Shown: in pieces, positions 11,960 to 22,493 of the stretch | How positions within the stretch are numbered: position 1 is the stretch's first letter | Layout of the letters: every line of letters starts with the position of its first letter | Assembly (NCBI GenBank): GCA_014529385.2 | Contig: CM043962.1 | Coordinates: 127,479,470 to 127,543,469 of the forward strand | Source: Adiantum capillus-veneris | Taxonomy: Eukaryota; Streptophyta; Polypodiopsida; Polypodiales; Pteridaceae | DNA: 64,000 nt | Direction: 5' to 3' | The notes under the pieces: generated by a model | Told to the model about the DNA's origin: nothing | The model's database searches: none | What the model saw: only the letters and a program-made list of their open reading frames with translations | Translations under genes and position numbers: made by a program

Positions 11960-13560
11960 ATGCATTCTAGCATGCTAGTAATCTACCTAGCATACAGAGC
12001 ATGCTAGTTATCACAATATGTTATGCAATGTATGCCACCTAGCATGTGTGCTAGTTAGCATAGTCTCACTCCTAGTATGCTGGGTATACTGTTTAGAATG
12101 ATAAGTATGTTGTCTAGCACAATATGTAAGCTACTATAACACCCTTTATGCTAGTTAGCATACCTATTATGCTAACTAGCATGCTCAGAATGTTCTTTGA
12201 TGCAATGAGTATGCTAGCTACCTTTCGTAGTATGCTAACTAGCATAATGAGTAAGCTGGTTTATGGTATATGCTAGTTAGCATTCCTATATGGTGGGTAT
12301 GGTGTTCAGCATAAATCTTCTGCTAGTTAGCATGCCTGGTGATCTTGAGGACTACGCTGGTTAGCACAATATGTATGCTACTTTAACACCTTTTATGCTA
12401 GTGTGCTGGCTATGCTATTCAACATAACAAGTGTGCTGGTTAACACAATATGTATGCTAGTTAGCATACCTTCTATTCTTCTTAGCACACTTTGTGTGGT
12501 TAACCATGACTCATATGTTAAACTACACACTGATTTTTCTTGTTAGCACAGTTAGTATGCTAGTTAGCATACTCAGTTGTGCTAACTAGCAATATAGCAT
12601 GTTAGTAAGCATACTCAGCTAGCTAACTATCATGCTGAGTATGCTAGTTAGCACAGCTAAGAATGCTAAGTAGCATAACGAGTAAGCTGGTTTATGCTAG
12701 TATGCTAGTTAGCATATTCAACTATGCTAACTAGCATACTCAGCATGCTAACTAGCATGCTCATGTGTATGATAGTTAGCAGAGCTGAAAATGCTAAGTA
12801 GCATAACGGGTAAGTTGATGTATGCTAGTTAGCATTCGTAGTGTGCTGGCTATGCTGTTCAACATAATAAGTGTGCTGGTTAACACAATATGTATGATGG
12901 CTAGCATACCTTCTATTTTTCTTAGCACACATTCATGTGGTTAACAATGACTCATATGCTAAATTACACACTGATTATGCTTGTTAGCATAGCTAGTATG
13001 CTAGTTAGCATATTCAGCTATGCTAAGTAGCATGCTGATGAGTATGCTAGTTAGCACAGCTAGTATGCTAACTCAGCATGCTAACTAGCCTGTTGATGCT
13101 AACTAGCATGCTAATGAGTATGCCTCATATGCTAAACTACACACTGATTGTGCTTGTTAGTAGAGCCAGTATTCTAGTTAGCATACTCAGCATGCTAGTT
13201 AGCATACTTAGCATGCTAACTAGCATGCTGATGAGTATGCTAGTTAGCACAGCTAGTATGCTAACTCAGCATGCTGATGATTATGCCTCGTATGCTAAAC
13301 TACACACTGATTGTGCTTGTTAGCACAGCTAGTATGCTAGTTAGCATACTCAGCATGCTAACTAGCATGATGAGTATGCTAACTAGTATGCTGATGAGTA
13401 TGCTAGTTAGCACAGCTAGTATGCTAAGTAGAATGCTGATGAGTATGTCTCGTATGCTACACTACACACTCATTGTGCTTGTTAGCGCAGCTAGTATTCT
13501 AGTTAGCATACTCAGCTATGCTAGTTAGCATACTTAGCATGCTTAGTATACAATGTTATA
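11960..13560. repeat. array 1 of short palindromic words (TATGCTAGTTAGCATA type)
   Basis: Dozens of copies of a 7-base arm pair, TATGCTA...TAGCATA, around a two-base centre that is GT or AC depending on strand. Copies are separated by variable 5-40-bp spacers, often CTCAGC or CACAGC. Larger units of about 190-200 bp containing TATGCTAAACTACACACTGATTG also recur (about 12950, 13120, 13290, 13450). It is not a regular CRISPR-like array since neither spacer size nor order is fixed. Confidence 0.85.
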
Positions 13561-13561
13561 C

Positions 13562-13779
13562 CCAGTTACATGCATGTTAGGACCATACAATGTGTTGTTT
13601 AACACACCAATTTGTTTCTATGGTGGATGTATTAAGTAGCAATGCGTATAGTCCTGTTTGGATTATTTCTCCAGTTACATGCACGTTAGGACCATACAAT
13701 GTGTTGTTTAACACACCAATTTGTTTCTATGGTGGATGTATTAAGTAGCAATGCGTATAGTCCTGTTTGGATTATTTCT
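13562..13779. repeat. 109-bp direct tandem duplication
   Basis: 13562-13670 and 13671-13779 are nearly identical (one change noted, GCATG to GCACG). It lies at the 3' end of the transposase intron just before the acceptor, so it looks like a recent slippage or unequal exchange event. Confidence 0.85.
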
Positions 13780-13815
13780 TCTAGTAAACATACTGATCAA
13801 ATATGGATATTTCAG

Positions 13816-15627
13816 GTTGAGCTCTTTCAAAGATTCAAACAAAAACATCTAGATTGCAAGATTGGCATGAGGATGTTTGAGATGTTAAAGCCATTCTTTT
13901 GCAGGAGGCTGAAGGATAGGTACACATGCTGTTGCGAATACCATGTGCAGATGACCTTTTTGAAAGACGCACTCAACCACATGCACTCAAAATGTGTATG
14001 CAATATCTGTGCTACAGGCAAGAACATTAGCAGTGGTTGCCTGGCTTCACATCACACATTCAAAGGTGTCACACAGATGTGGGAGTCCATTCTCTGTCCA
14101 AAGCTAGCAGAAGCAGTTTTCCATAGAAGGGAATGCTTGATGGGAGACTGTAAGATATGTGGAGTAAAGAAGTTAGAATTATGTTGCTTAGAAACAGCAA
14201 AGCCAGGTAAGAGTATTAATGTGAAAGTATTTGCGTATGTAGAAGCAAAAGACAGGCATGGAAATAGTAAGAAAAGAAAAGATCTTTTGCATAAAGAAAT
14301 GCAGTGCTGGGAGTTTCTTCGATTGTTTTGCAGGCCAAGTTGAAGCTCTTCATCACTCATAACTATGTGGCACGATGGCAAGGACAACAATTTAAGGATT
14401 GTATACTTCGCTTTCCAGATGATGTCATTGTCTCAATTGTTGACTTTGATGAAAATTACGCCTTCAAGGAGCAAAATGAGATTCAGTCAATGCATTGACA
14501 CTCTAGTCAAGTAACTATTTTTGTACACATAACGCACTACCGCAAGGGAGGGGAGGTAGTCAAAACAATCCACTTCTTCATATCAAATGATAGGGTACAT
14601 GACACACTATTTGTGCAACATTGCTTCATGCTACACCATGACTAGTTACAACAAGAGGGTGTCACTTGTAAACAACATTGGGTGTGGCCAGATGGTGCGG
14701 CCTCGCAATTCAAGGGAGCCAGGCCTTTCTATTTTGTTGCAAGATATGGTGGACTCACAGGGATTGGGATGAGCTGGTTCTCTTTGGATTAGGGAATGGC
14801 AAGGGTGAGCATGATGGTGCAGGAGCAGTTGTGAAAATAACCTTGACCCATGAACAACTTAAACCTAATGGAGCTATATTGCAGTGTGCAGTAGATGTGG
14901 TTGCTTATTGCCAAGCCAACCTATCGTAGGGAGCACCTGCATCATATCCTTCAAAAGAAAGGGAATGTGCTCGTGTGTTAACAGGGAAGTTAAGTGGAAT
15001 TGTGCCACTGTGGCAAAAACTCGCTCTTTGCATGCTATTCGTGGTCACAACCCGCAAGATCCAACTACCCTTGCAACAAGAAAGTTGGAATGATTCTGTG
15101 ATGCATGCATGAACGGAAGGTGGAATCGCTGCATCAATAAAGCTCACGTGGAGGCTTCGGACTATCAGATTCTGTAGCCATTACTTGAGCAAACAGATGA
15201 AGTTTCGACAGAGGAAGTCATTGGCTATGATGACTTCACATACGAAGGTCATCATGATGTGTTGAGTAGCGCTCTATGTTCTGGAGACACATTTGTTGTA
15301 AATCTAGATGTTTTAACCAACTCCAAAGATGTGGATTTCTATCTGGTCAAGTGTGTTGCAGAAAAGGAGAAGGTGGAGAAGGGGTACATTGATGAATGGA
15401 GCAATGTAATTGACAGAGGCTCATATGTTGTGCAAGGACTGTATTACAAGCAATTGGATGCATACACCTTCAAGCTAGACCATAAGCAACCTATCGTCCA
15501 CCTACTTTCACATCTGGTGCGATGTATCAAAATACCCATGGAGCACGTCCCAAGGAGAAGGCAGGTGTACACAATCACTCCAGAAAGCTATGAAGCAATC
15601 TGTAATAGCATGCCCTTCAGCTTTTAA
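13816..15627 (+). pseudogene. T1 transposase-like gene, DDE-type core and C-terminal part
   Basis: After the intron comes a Cys/His-rich region (CCCEYHVQM, CNICATGK, CKICGVKK, about 13925-14175), then ITHNYVARWQ and the core. VSIVDFDENYAF (about 14430-14465) and VWPDGAASQFKGARPFYF (about 14685-14735) give two candidate catalytic Asp, and GNGKGEHDGAGAVVK (about 14795-14835) a third acidic site, as in RNase H-fold DDE/D transposases. I recall an unnamed family with this DENY...WSDG...GKGEHDG pattern in predicted proteins of mosses, ferns and cnidarians. A C-terminal domain (TFKLDHKQPIVHLLSHLVRC, 15470-15530) ends at TAA 15625-15627. TGA/TAG codons stand where Trp is expected (14496 and about 14640), and there are frame changes near 14335, 14780 and 14930. 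Confidence 0.65.
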
Positions 15628-15789
15628 GTTGTATCCACTGGATTTTCTATATACCACTTTGTTGTAAGGGTAAGCAGTTTTATTATAAAGTTGGTTTTGT
15701 GTCAGCATGCTCAACATGCTAACTATCAAACTGTTTACATTAATTGCCAGCATCAAATTATTTACATAGGGTTCAATTTTACAATGACA

Positions 15790-16892
15790 GTCAATGCCCC
15801 CAAAACCCTTAAGGCCTCCTCGGAGGGCGCTTGTAGTGATCGGGCTATCCTTCTCGCTGTTTGTCTTCTTCCTACTGCCTCTTTTCTTTTCTCTCTGCTT
15901 CCTCCTTTCTCTTTGCTTCCTCCTTTCTATCTGCTTCTAGGTTGGCACTATGCTGCTCCCTTTCTCTTCTTTCCCTCTCCAGATTTTCTTTCTCTCTTTC
16001 TGCTTCAGGTCAGCTTCCCGCTGTTTGCGATGAATTTCTTCCAGTCTTTTAGCCTCTATATCCATCTTTTGAATGTCAAGAAAATGTTTGACGACTGCAT
16101 CAGAAAACTCATCTTAGCCTGTCTCAAATACAATATTAGCAACATATGCTTTCTGATCATCCATTTGCAGCCAAAGAAAAAGCCACGAATTCAAAGTTTT
16201 TATAAGGAACTTTTCCCTCTGCTCAGCACTCTGGTGCTCTAGACTGGGAGTAACAAGCCAAGTTTGTGGTGGGTTCTGAAACACTTTGTAGAATCTATTA
16301 TCGATTATAAGTGTGTTTTGGGTGCTGTACCCCGGAGTGTGTTTCCAAAACAAGGATCGAAAAACCCAGTAATCTTTGGCACCTGTTCTTTAAAAACAAT
16401 ACGGAAAATACTCATGACTTTACTATGGAGGCTTGTGCTCCATATAAACACATTAAAGAACTGCAGCCACCAGTCCAAAAAAAAAAAGGTTGTCCTTGCG
16501 ACAGAACACCTGCTTATCAAGTACATCGTATTTCAGCATTTCATCTGCATATGCCAGGGGCTTTTCACCAAAGCGAGGCTCTACCACTGCCACCAAAAAA
16601 CCATTCAGGTCCAACACCAGAGCCCTTTTTTCATCACATAAACGCTTAGGTACCCATATTGGGTCTGGTAGAGGATACCATTCAGCAAAAATAACCGGCC
16701 CACTTGGGTGCACATAATTTAGGTGCTCAATAATACTATGGGCAAGCTGTGAATATCGTTCAAGGTGTTTTTCAATCTCCGTTTTCTGTCTCCTTAACTG
16801 CCTGGCTTTGTGGACTCGCCATCTCCGTAATTTCTGCCATTGCATGGCCGCGGTTGCATCAGGCATGACGATTAATGTTTGTTTCTCTTCCT
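15790..16892 (-). pseudogene. T1 second gene, last exon: FCP1-like HAD phosphatase domain and Lys/Glu-rich tail
   Basis: On the minus strand an acceptor (CCCTACAG, ending at 16893) precedes EEEKQTLIVM. Then come a basic helix and the HAD motif I form VLDLNGFLV (16591-16620), with the nucleophile Asp kept and the second Asp changed to Asn, as in some FCP1-like proteins. Next are WLQFFNVFIWSTS (motif II-like Ser/Thr), ITGFFDP and NTLIIDNRFYKVFQNPP (motif III-like Asp, about 16250-16310), then LNSWLFLWLQMDDQKAYV. This order matches plant FCP1-homology (NLI-interacting factor) domains, which dephosphorylate serine in other proteins. A tail rich in Glu, Lys and Arg follows. Frame is lost in an 11-base A/T run (about 16478-16488) and again near 16335. 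The end, about 15790, is approximate. Confidence 0.6.
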
Positions 16893-17107
16893 CTGTAGGG
16901 AAACCGCGATACAAAATGAACAAGTTTAAGAAAAAAACCACAAAAATTATAATGAACTATTACAATGAACTGCTACTCAAATTTATATTGCACAAAAATA
17001 CATTTTCATTGGAAAACAAAATGCATGTCAGTTACAATACGCATTTGGGTTTCAAAATGGTCTAGCATATACAATGAAGGGCACAACCGGGTAGGGAGCA
17101 ATAAGTC

Positions 17108-17666
17108 CTAACACAATTTTTTGCAAGCTCTTGAGCGGGTGGATTTCTTTTCACCTTTGGAGCTTTCAGCCTTGTCCGAACCACAGGCTGTGCTTGCAAT
17201 TTTTTCGGGTACCTCTTCAAGGCCAACTTTTCTTTTCAGCTGAGCTTTACGCAAAAAACCCTCGAGAGGGCTGTTGTCACCAACTTCTTGCTCCTCTTCT
17301 ATGTTGTCATTCTTCAAAGTTTCCCCTGAGCCACTAGCCGCTGAGAAGCTTCTGCTTTGTTAGTTGCAGCAGGCATCGCTGGCACACGAGGAGCCATGAC
17401 AAAAAAATCATCTTCTTTTTCATCTTCTGAGTTCCTGCTCACATCACCGCCTTCCTCCGTTGTTTTCATGCTTTGATTTGGAATCTGCTGGGAGCCCTCA
17501 TCCACCCCTTCACTCCTTGCATCCAGCTCAACACCCTTCTCCATCAAAGGCTTCTCACCTGTACCCAGCTCATCACTCTCCTCGATCGAAAGGTCCTCCA
17601 TTACAGCCTTTCCCTTTCTCTTCGTGTCATGCACGCTGCCCACATCACGGAGGGACTGCCACAGGC
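17108..17666 (-). pseudogene. T1 second gene, exon 4: acidic linker
   Basis: Acceptor TTGTTGCAG precedes GCCTGTGGCAG (17666), and the frame continues from exon 3 in phase 1. The product is low-complexity: acidic (SIEESDELGTGEKPLMEKG, DEKEDDFFVM), then Ala-rich and Lys-rich (LRKAQLKRKVG, KSTRSRACKK), with a stop at 17108. A one-base shift occurs around 17335. An internal donor AAAG/GTGAAA at 17155 fits in phase with the acceptor at 16893, giving an isoform that continues into the phosphatase exon. Without that splice the protein ends at 17108. A typical flexible nuclear-protein linker, with no known domain. Confidence 0.5.
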
Positions 17667-17759
17667 CTGCAACAAAGAACGTGGATTAAGACTCATATAA
17701 GCATGTCATGTATGCTAGAAAATGTTTGATATGATGTGACTATGTGTGCGGCCTGGCAT

Positions 17760-18650
17760 ACATTGGAATCCATTATGCTGACAAGCCCAGTATGCTAATT
17801 CGAATTGCTGAGTATGCTAACTAGCATATCCAATATGCTAGTTTGCATCTGGAGATGGTAGCTTACTTACTAGATTTGCCATTATGACAAACTTACTCTA
17901 GTCTATACACTGAGCACAAGTATGCTAATTAGCATACAAGATATGGTAATTATCATATCCAGTCAACACACTCAGTATTCTAATTAACATTGTGGGTATG
18001 CTAATAAGCACACCCTGTACGCTAAAAGGAAAACCTTGTATGCTAGCTACTAGCAGTCCCAGTATGCTAATTAGCTTACCTAGTATGCTAATTAGCATAC
18101 CCAGTGTGCTATTTAGCATATCCAATATGCTAATAACCATATCCAGTATGCTAATCAGCATACTCAGTACGTGAATCAGCTTACCTAGTATGCTAATTAG
18201 CATTTCCAGTATTCTAATTAGCATTCCCAGTATGCTAATTAGCATACCCAGTATGCTAATTAGCATACCCAATACGCTAATCAGCATACCCAGTATGCTA
18301 ATCAGCATATACAGTTGCTAGCTAGCATTTGGATATGGTAGTTAACTTACTAGATATGCTAATATGCCAAACTTACTCTAATCTGTACACTGAGCACAGG
18401 GTATGCTAATTAGCATACAAGATATGCTAATTAGCATATCCAGTTAACACACTCAATATTCTCACTGGGTATGCTAATTAGCCTACCCACTATGCTAATT
18501 AGCATACCCAGTATGCTAATCAAGATACCCAGTATGCTAATTCCCAGTGTGCTAATTAGAATACAAGATATGCTAATTAGCATATCCAGTTAACACACTC
18601 AATATTCTAATTAACACACTGGGTATGATAATTAGCACACCCTGTACAAT
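17760..18650. repeat. array 2 of palindromic words (TATGCTAATTAGCATA type)
   Basis: This 0.9-kb array in the intron between exons 3 and 4 of the minus-strand gene is built from the 16-bp perfect palindrome TATGCTAATTAGCATA and close variants, joined by CCCAG or CCAG spacers so that runs of about 21-22-bp units appear (18060-18300). The arms are the same as in array 1 but the centre is AT instead of GT/AC. A larger duplication (17880-17960 and 18370-18440, sharing CTGAGCACA and the following words) is also seen. Confidence 0.85.
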
Positions 18651-18655
18651 CTTAC

Positions 18656-19040
18656 CAGATGTTGGTGTGATTGTATTTCTTTGCCTTGTGGGTTTCCAAC
18701 ACCATTCTTGTGGTATCCTTTGCTGGCAGGTCACAGCTCTACATTTTGTCGACAAGGAGCATGCAGTTGCAAAGCAGAGAAAGTGGTAGCTATGCCCACA
18801 GGGGATCTTGACCGTGGCATTGGTTCCCTTTACTTCAAGTGGCAAACTGCAGCCACCACTGCACGGGTTGATCATCGTCCCATCGCATACCCCTTCTATA
18901 CTTTTTGTAAAAGTGTCCATAGCCATATTACACAGGGAAGTGGGAATGGAGGAGCCTTGTAGCATCTTGCTCATGTGCATTAGGAGCTGCAGTTGACCTT
19001 CACATGCATTAACTTTTGCTTCCATAACCTCCACATTAAT
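18656..19040 (-). pseudogene. T1 second gene, exon 3: RING-like zinc cluster
   Basis: Acceptor TGTGCAG at 19041 and donor TCTG/GTAAGA at 18656 bound an open exon of 128 codons. It starts with a coiled helix (INVEVMEAKVNACEGQLQLL) and then shows Cys/His ligands in RING or SP-RING-like order: MINPCSGGCSLPLEV, IPCGHSYHFLCF, STKCRAVTCQQRIPQEWC. RING-type domains act in ubiquitin or SUMO transfer and in protein binding. Which applies cannot be told from this. The exon is intact, unlike its neighbours. Confidence 0.55.
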
Positions 19041-19135
19041 CTGCACACCAAAAAAAAGAGGAGCATGGTAAGTACATAGGTTTGTTGTGCACATATTCCA
19101 ATCATACGGTAGAAGCATAAAAGTCACGCACTTAC

Positions 19136-20011
19136 ACACTGACAAGTTGAGTCAGCAGCAAGAGTGTCCTCACTGTCAGGAAATGCCAAACCTTCCAATG
19201 TCTCTATTTTTACTTTACACTCTATTTCCCTCTTTGCATCCACGCTGTCGCTCTGTAGTAACCTCTGTAATTCATTTTCAGCATCGTGAAGCTTTTGTCT
19301 CATAGCAAGCACAATTGGGGTGACCCTAGCATTGCTTGCTTGGACAACCCTCGCAGCTTCAAACTCTGATTCCAGTTAGAAGATGTTCTTTAACATCTTG
19401 CAGTTGTTTGCTGAGAATTTCAGAGGCAGGCTTTATGTGCTGCAAATTCTCAATGCCAAAAAATGACAGGCTTTCAGCCTACTGGTGAGTGCTGTGGCGA
19501 GAGATGGGTGTCTCCTTGGTATCCTCCTTCATTTCAGCTTGCACCTCCTCGATGTTTTGACATACATTGCACATCCTCCACTTTTCGACATGGGCCTTGT
19601 AGTACCCTTTCTCTCGGAGGTCCTGCAAATGCTGGACAATGAATTCAGTCCAATTGAATTGCATGGTTGAGCTACTTGCAATTGCCGCCGGGCTGAATTC
19701 TTTTACAAACCCCTTGGCGAATGTAGAGTTGATCTCCATGTTTGTTGGGGGCTTTTGGTACACCTTTTAATGCAGCTGCATCACCTCGTCGAACATATCA
19801 GTACGCAAATAACTGCATTTAATGCGATAGTGACTACGATTCTTTGACTCTCTAAAAACACTGTACCACTCCACATCACTGATTTGATCCCACCTCACTA
19901 GTTTGGGGTTGGCACCAGCCAGGGAGAGGCCATGAACATCATTGAACTCTTCTGCTGTAATACAGAACTTTCTCTGTACTGGGACTATAAACTTTGGAGC
20001 TTTCCATCGGC
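19136..20011 (-). pseudogene. T1 second gene, exon 2: unrecognised domain plus coiled coil
   Basis: The acceptor GGTGTGCAG (20012) joins exon 1 in phase 1. The first part (APKFIVPVQRKFCITAEEFN..., LVRWDQISDVEWYSVFRES) is a compact mixed-composition domain I do not recognise. Then come FNWTEFIVQHLQDLREKGYYKAH with CNVC, and a long Glu/Lys coiled coil (MRQKLHDAENELQRLLQ) up to TGT/GTAAGT (19136). Two stops stand where Gln codons are likely (near 19765 and 19480), and there is a one-base shift near 19375. Confidence 0.5.
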
Positions 20012-20298
20012 CTGCACACCCCCAATGTCACAAGATTAGCAGATTTTTCTATTTGTTGGTAGGTAAAAAATAATGTATCCAGGAGTGTGTTAACAGTAGG
20101 AAAGTGCAGTATTGAGCACTTCCTTCCAATTTCAAGGTTCAAATCAAACACTGGTTTGTGCTTCTTGAGCCAGACTTCGACTTGAGCGATTGTATTTCAA
20201 GTGACTATTCACAAGATGTCCTATTGCTAAAGCCGACATCAAGGGACAACCCTCCAGCCAAGACAGCACCAGCAACTATCCTCGCAAATGATAATGAG

Positions 20299-20300
<2 letters not shown>

Positions 20301-20330
<30 letters not shown>
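20301..20330. repeat. (GA)n microsatellite in the T1 second-gene intron
   Basis: About 15 GA copies. Read on the minus strand this is a CT tract just inside the first intron, mirroring the much longer TC tracts at T1's other end. Confidence 0.9.
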
Positions 20331-20333
<3 letters not shown>

Positions 20334-20538
20334 CTGAGTCATCCTTCCCCTTTGTATGCAAGGTCTTTCCTATTGGGGATGCTGGGGAATCAGAGAGCTT
20401 CACCCTTTTTCGGGGCGGAGAAGAAGTAGCAGAAAGTTCAGCCCTCGACTTTGTTTTTGGTTCTCTCTTACCTCTGGCCCCTGCGCCCTGCTTCTCTCCA
20501 TGCATGTTGACTGCCCCATTCCGCTTCACTCCATGCAT
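20334..20538 (-). CDS. T1 second gene, exon 1: basic start with nuclear-localisation-like motif
   Basis: ATG at 20538, about 165 bp inside the right inverted repeat, opens a basic, Ser/Pro-rich segment containing PPRKRVKLSD, a good match to a monopartite nuclear localisation signal. The exon ends at CAG/GTACTC (20333), followed directly by a (GA)n tract inside the intron. The 68 codons are open and splice in frame to exon 2. The start is the first ATG of the open frame; nothing independent fixes it. Confidence 0.5.
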
Positions 20539-20702
20539 TTTGACTGCCCCACTCCCCTCAGAGTAACACTGCGTAAATGATCAAGAAAGTGAATTCAGGG
20601 TGGTCCCCCTATTTTGAAATATTTGATGGATTCCCACACGTTTGAAAAGTTACACTCTCATTATGCTTACAAGATATGCTTGTTTCCACATGATAACTAG
20701 CA

Positions 20703-20735
20703 CAAAAATCATGACAAGTTAACATGCTTACACCC
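20703..20735 (-). repeat. T1 right terminal inverted repeat (33 bp)
   Basis: Reverse complement of the left repeat with two mismatches, followed immediately by the second CTTG (20736-20739) and then the continuing gag frame of element B. Confidence 0.9.
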
Positions 20736-20739
20736 CTTG

Positions 20740-22493
20740 ACAGGAAGACCTATAGGGACAAGAAGAAGGCTTCAATTTGACCCACTACAGGGGGCTACCA
20801 GGCAAAGACCTAGGAGACCACCCAGAAATCCTCCCATGGCCCATCCAAACCCTACGGTGAAAGAAGCCAAATTTAGAGGAAAGTTGAAAGAAGATACAGA
20901 CTGTCATGCTGCCCATTTTGAAACAAAGTGGCAGGCTAGTGGTTATCAGGCCTTGCATAATGACCAAACAAAGATGGAGCAATTTGCAGCTACATTAGAA
21001 GGCAAAGCCAATGGTTGGTTTAGCCAATATGGTATAACACATTTTGCTACCTATAATGCTTTGAAAGCAGCCTTTTTACAGAGATTCAGAAAGGAGAAGA
21101 CTCTTACAGACATTTTGAAGGAACTCAGGGTGATCAGACAAAAGGATATGGTGGTTGAAGCTTTTTCTCAAAAGTTCAGAGTTTTGGTTGAGAGACTTCA
21201 AGGCAATGAGAGGCCCATTGATGAGATGTTGGCAGGATATTTTTTGAAAAGTTTGAGGAAAGATTTAAAGAAAGCTGTGGCAATTGTAGATATAAATCTA
21301 GGTTTTGCTACACTGGTTGATGCAGCACTCATTGTGGAGAAAAGACTTGGCAGACCCAAAATGAAGAGCAGGTCCAAAGAAGATGATGATTCTGATGATC
21401 AGTCAGACTCCACTGATGCCCATGAAACTGATGAAGATGCTGATTCAGATGATGACACTAAGTCAAGTGATGTTAAAGAAAAGTCAAAGAGGAAGAAGAA
21501 AAGCACAAAGAAGAAGTCCAAAAAGGATAAAGCAACTCAGGAAGGGGAATTGGTGAGTAAATTAAAGAGCATTGGTTATTTAGTGTTGGCACCCAAAGCT
21601 AAGTTGTATTGTGAAATATGTGACAAAGAAGGACATAGCACCTCTAGGTGTTGGTTTAACCCCAGGAATAGGGAGCAGCCAAATGCAGGAAGAGTAGAGG
21701 TGAAGCCGCAGCAAATCAGGTAGATCCATTTAGAGAAAGACAACCATTTAATAGACCTCCTTGGAGAGAGAAAAACAACAATCAGAGAAGAGGAGACAGA
21801 GTGATTCCTTGTATCTATTGTGGATCACCAAACCATTGGGTTGGTCTCAATTGTGTATTATGGGTTAGACACAGGGGAGAAAGAGGCATGCCCATTGTGA
21901 GGCATGGTCAAGCAGACCAATAGGGAGAGCAACATCAACCATAGCATAATCAACAAGCTCAGGCTAATGTTATTTTGGTGGAAATTCAGGAGCAGTAGGA
22001 ACCAAAGCCAGTCATAGTACATCAGACTGAGCAGAAGGAACATGAAGAAGGATGGTATTGTGATTGTTACCAATGTGGTCAGGTGGAAGAAGATGAAGCA
22101 TTGGCAGTCACAAGAGCAAAAGCTAAGGGACCAATTAATTGGAGAGAGCACAAAGATGTGAGGGATAAGGTTCATGAAAAAGTGGAGAAGGAGCAGGTTC
22201 AGTATGCAGAGGAGAAGAATGAAGAATTGGAGGTATCCAAGAAGCAGCATCAGCTTGACAGGCCAAGTTTGATGCCAACAAAAGAAGACAAATATTGGTT
22301 TGAGGCACTTATGAACTCTCCCTTGAAATTGTCATTGGATCAATTATTATGTCTAGTTCCAGCCTTTAAGGAGAAATTATTGAAGAAGCTTCAGGGTCAG
22401 CAAGACCAAGTGTTGGAAAACCAGTATCCTGAAGTAATGCTACAGCAGATTGATCCAGCAGATGTGGATTTTGTAGTACCGTTGTGGCAGTAA
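20740..22493 (+). pseudogene. element B: main part of Gag with two zinc knuckles, and pre-protease linker
   Basis: Continues the frame broken at 10178. An Arg-rich start leads to the Retrotrans_gag domain (FETKWQASGYQ, MEQFAATLEGKANGWF, AFLQRFRKEKTL, VEAFSQKFRVLVERL), then an Asp/Ser acidic run, a Lys-rich run and zinc knuckle 1, CEICDKEGHSTSRC (21610-21651). The frame ends at TAG 21721, but a shift at about 21700 gives RERQPFNRPPWREKN and a second, slightly longer knuckle, CIYCGSPNHWVGLNC (21810-21854). The linker VTRAKAKGPINWREHKDVRD... then runs to 22493. Two knuckles are unusual but known in some gypsy Gags. Acts as capsid/nucleocapsid protein in the retroelement particle. Confidence 0.8.

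Larger units (their letters stand above)
11930..13815 (+). other. intron of the T1 transposase-like gene, filled with palindromic words
   Basis: GTGATC donor at 11930 and a TATTTCAG acceptor ending at 13815 join in phase 0 and connect two segments that read as one protein. Almost the whole 1.9 kb is the palindromic-word array. The Met/Leu/Ser-rich ORFs inside (13078-13528) are repeat artefacts. Confidence 0.6.

Noticed and set aside
11960-13560. CRISPR-like array
   Set aside because: Words are short palindromes with variable spacing and repeated spacers, there are no cas genes and the surroundings are eukaryotic.
17925-18308. Heptad-like repeat protein (MLISILG units) on the minus strand
   Set aside because: Direct translation of the palindromic array in a T1 intron; the mirrored frame on the other strand is equally open.
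22083-22250. Hydrophobic minus-strand ORF (21858-22250) resembling a membrane protein
   Set aside because: Antisense shadow of the Lys/Glu-rich gag-protease linker of element B.
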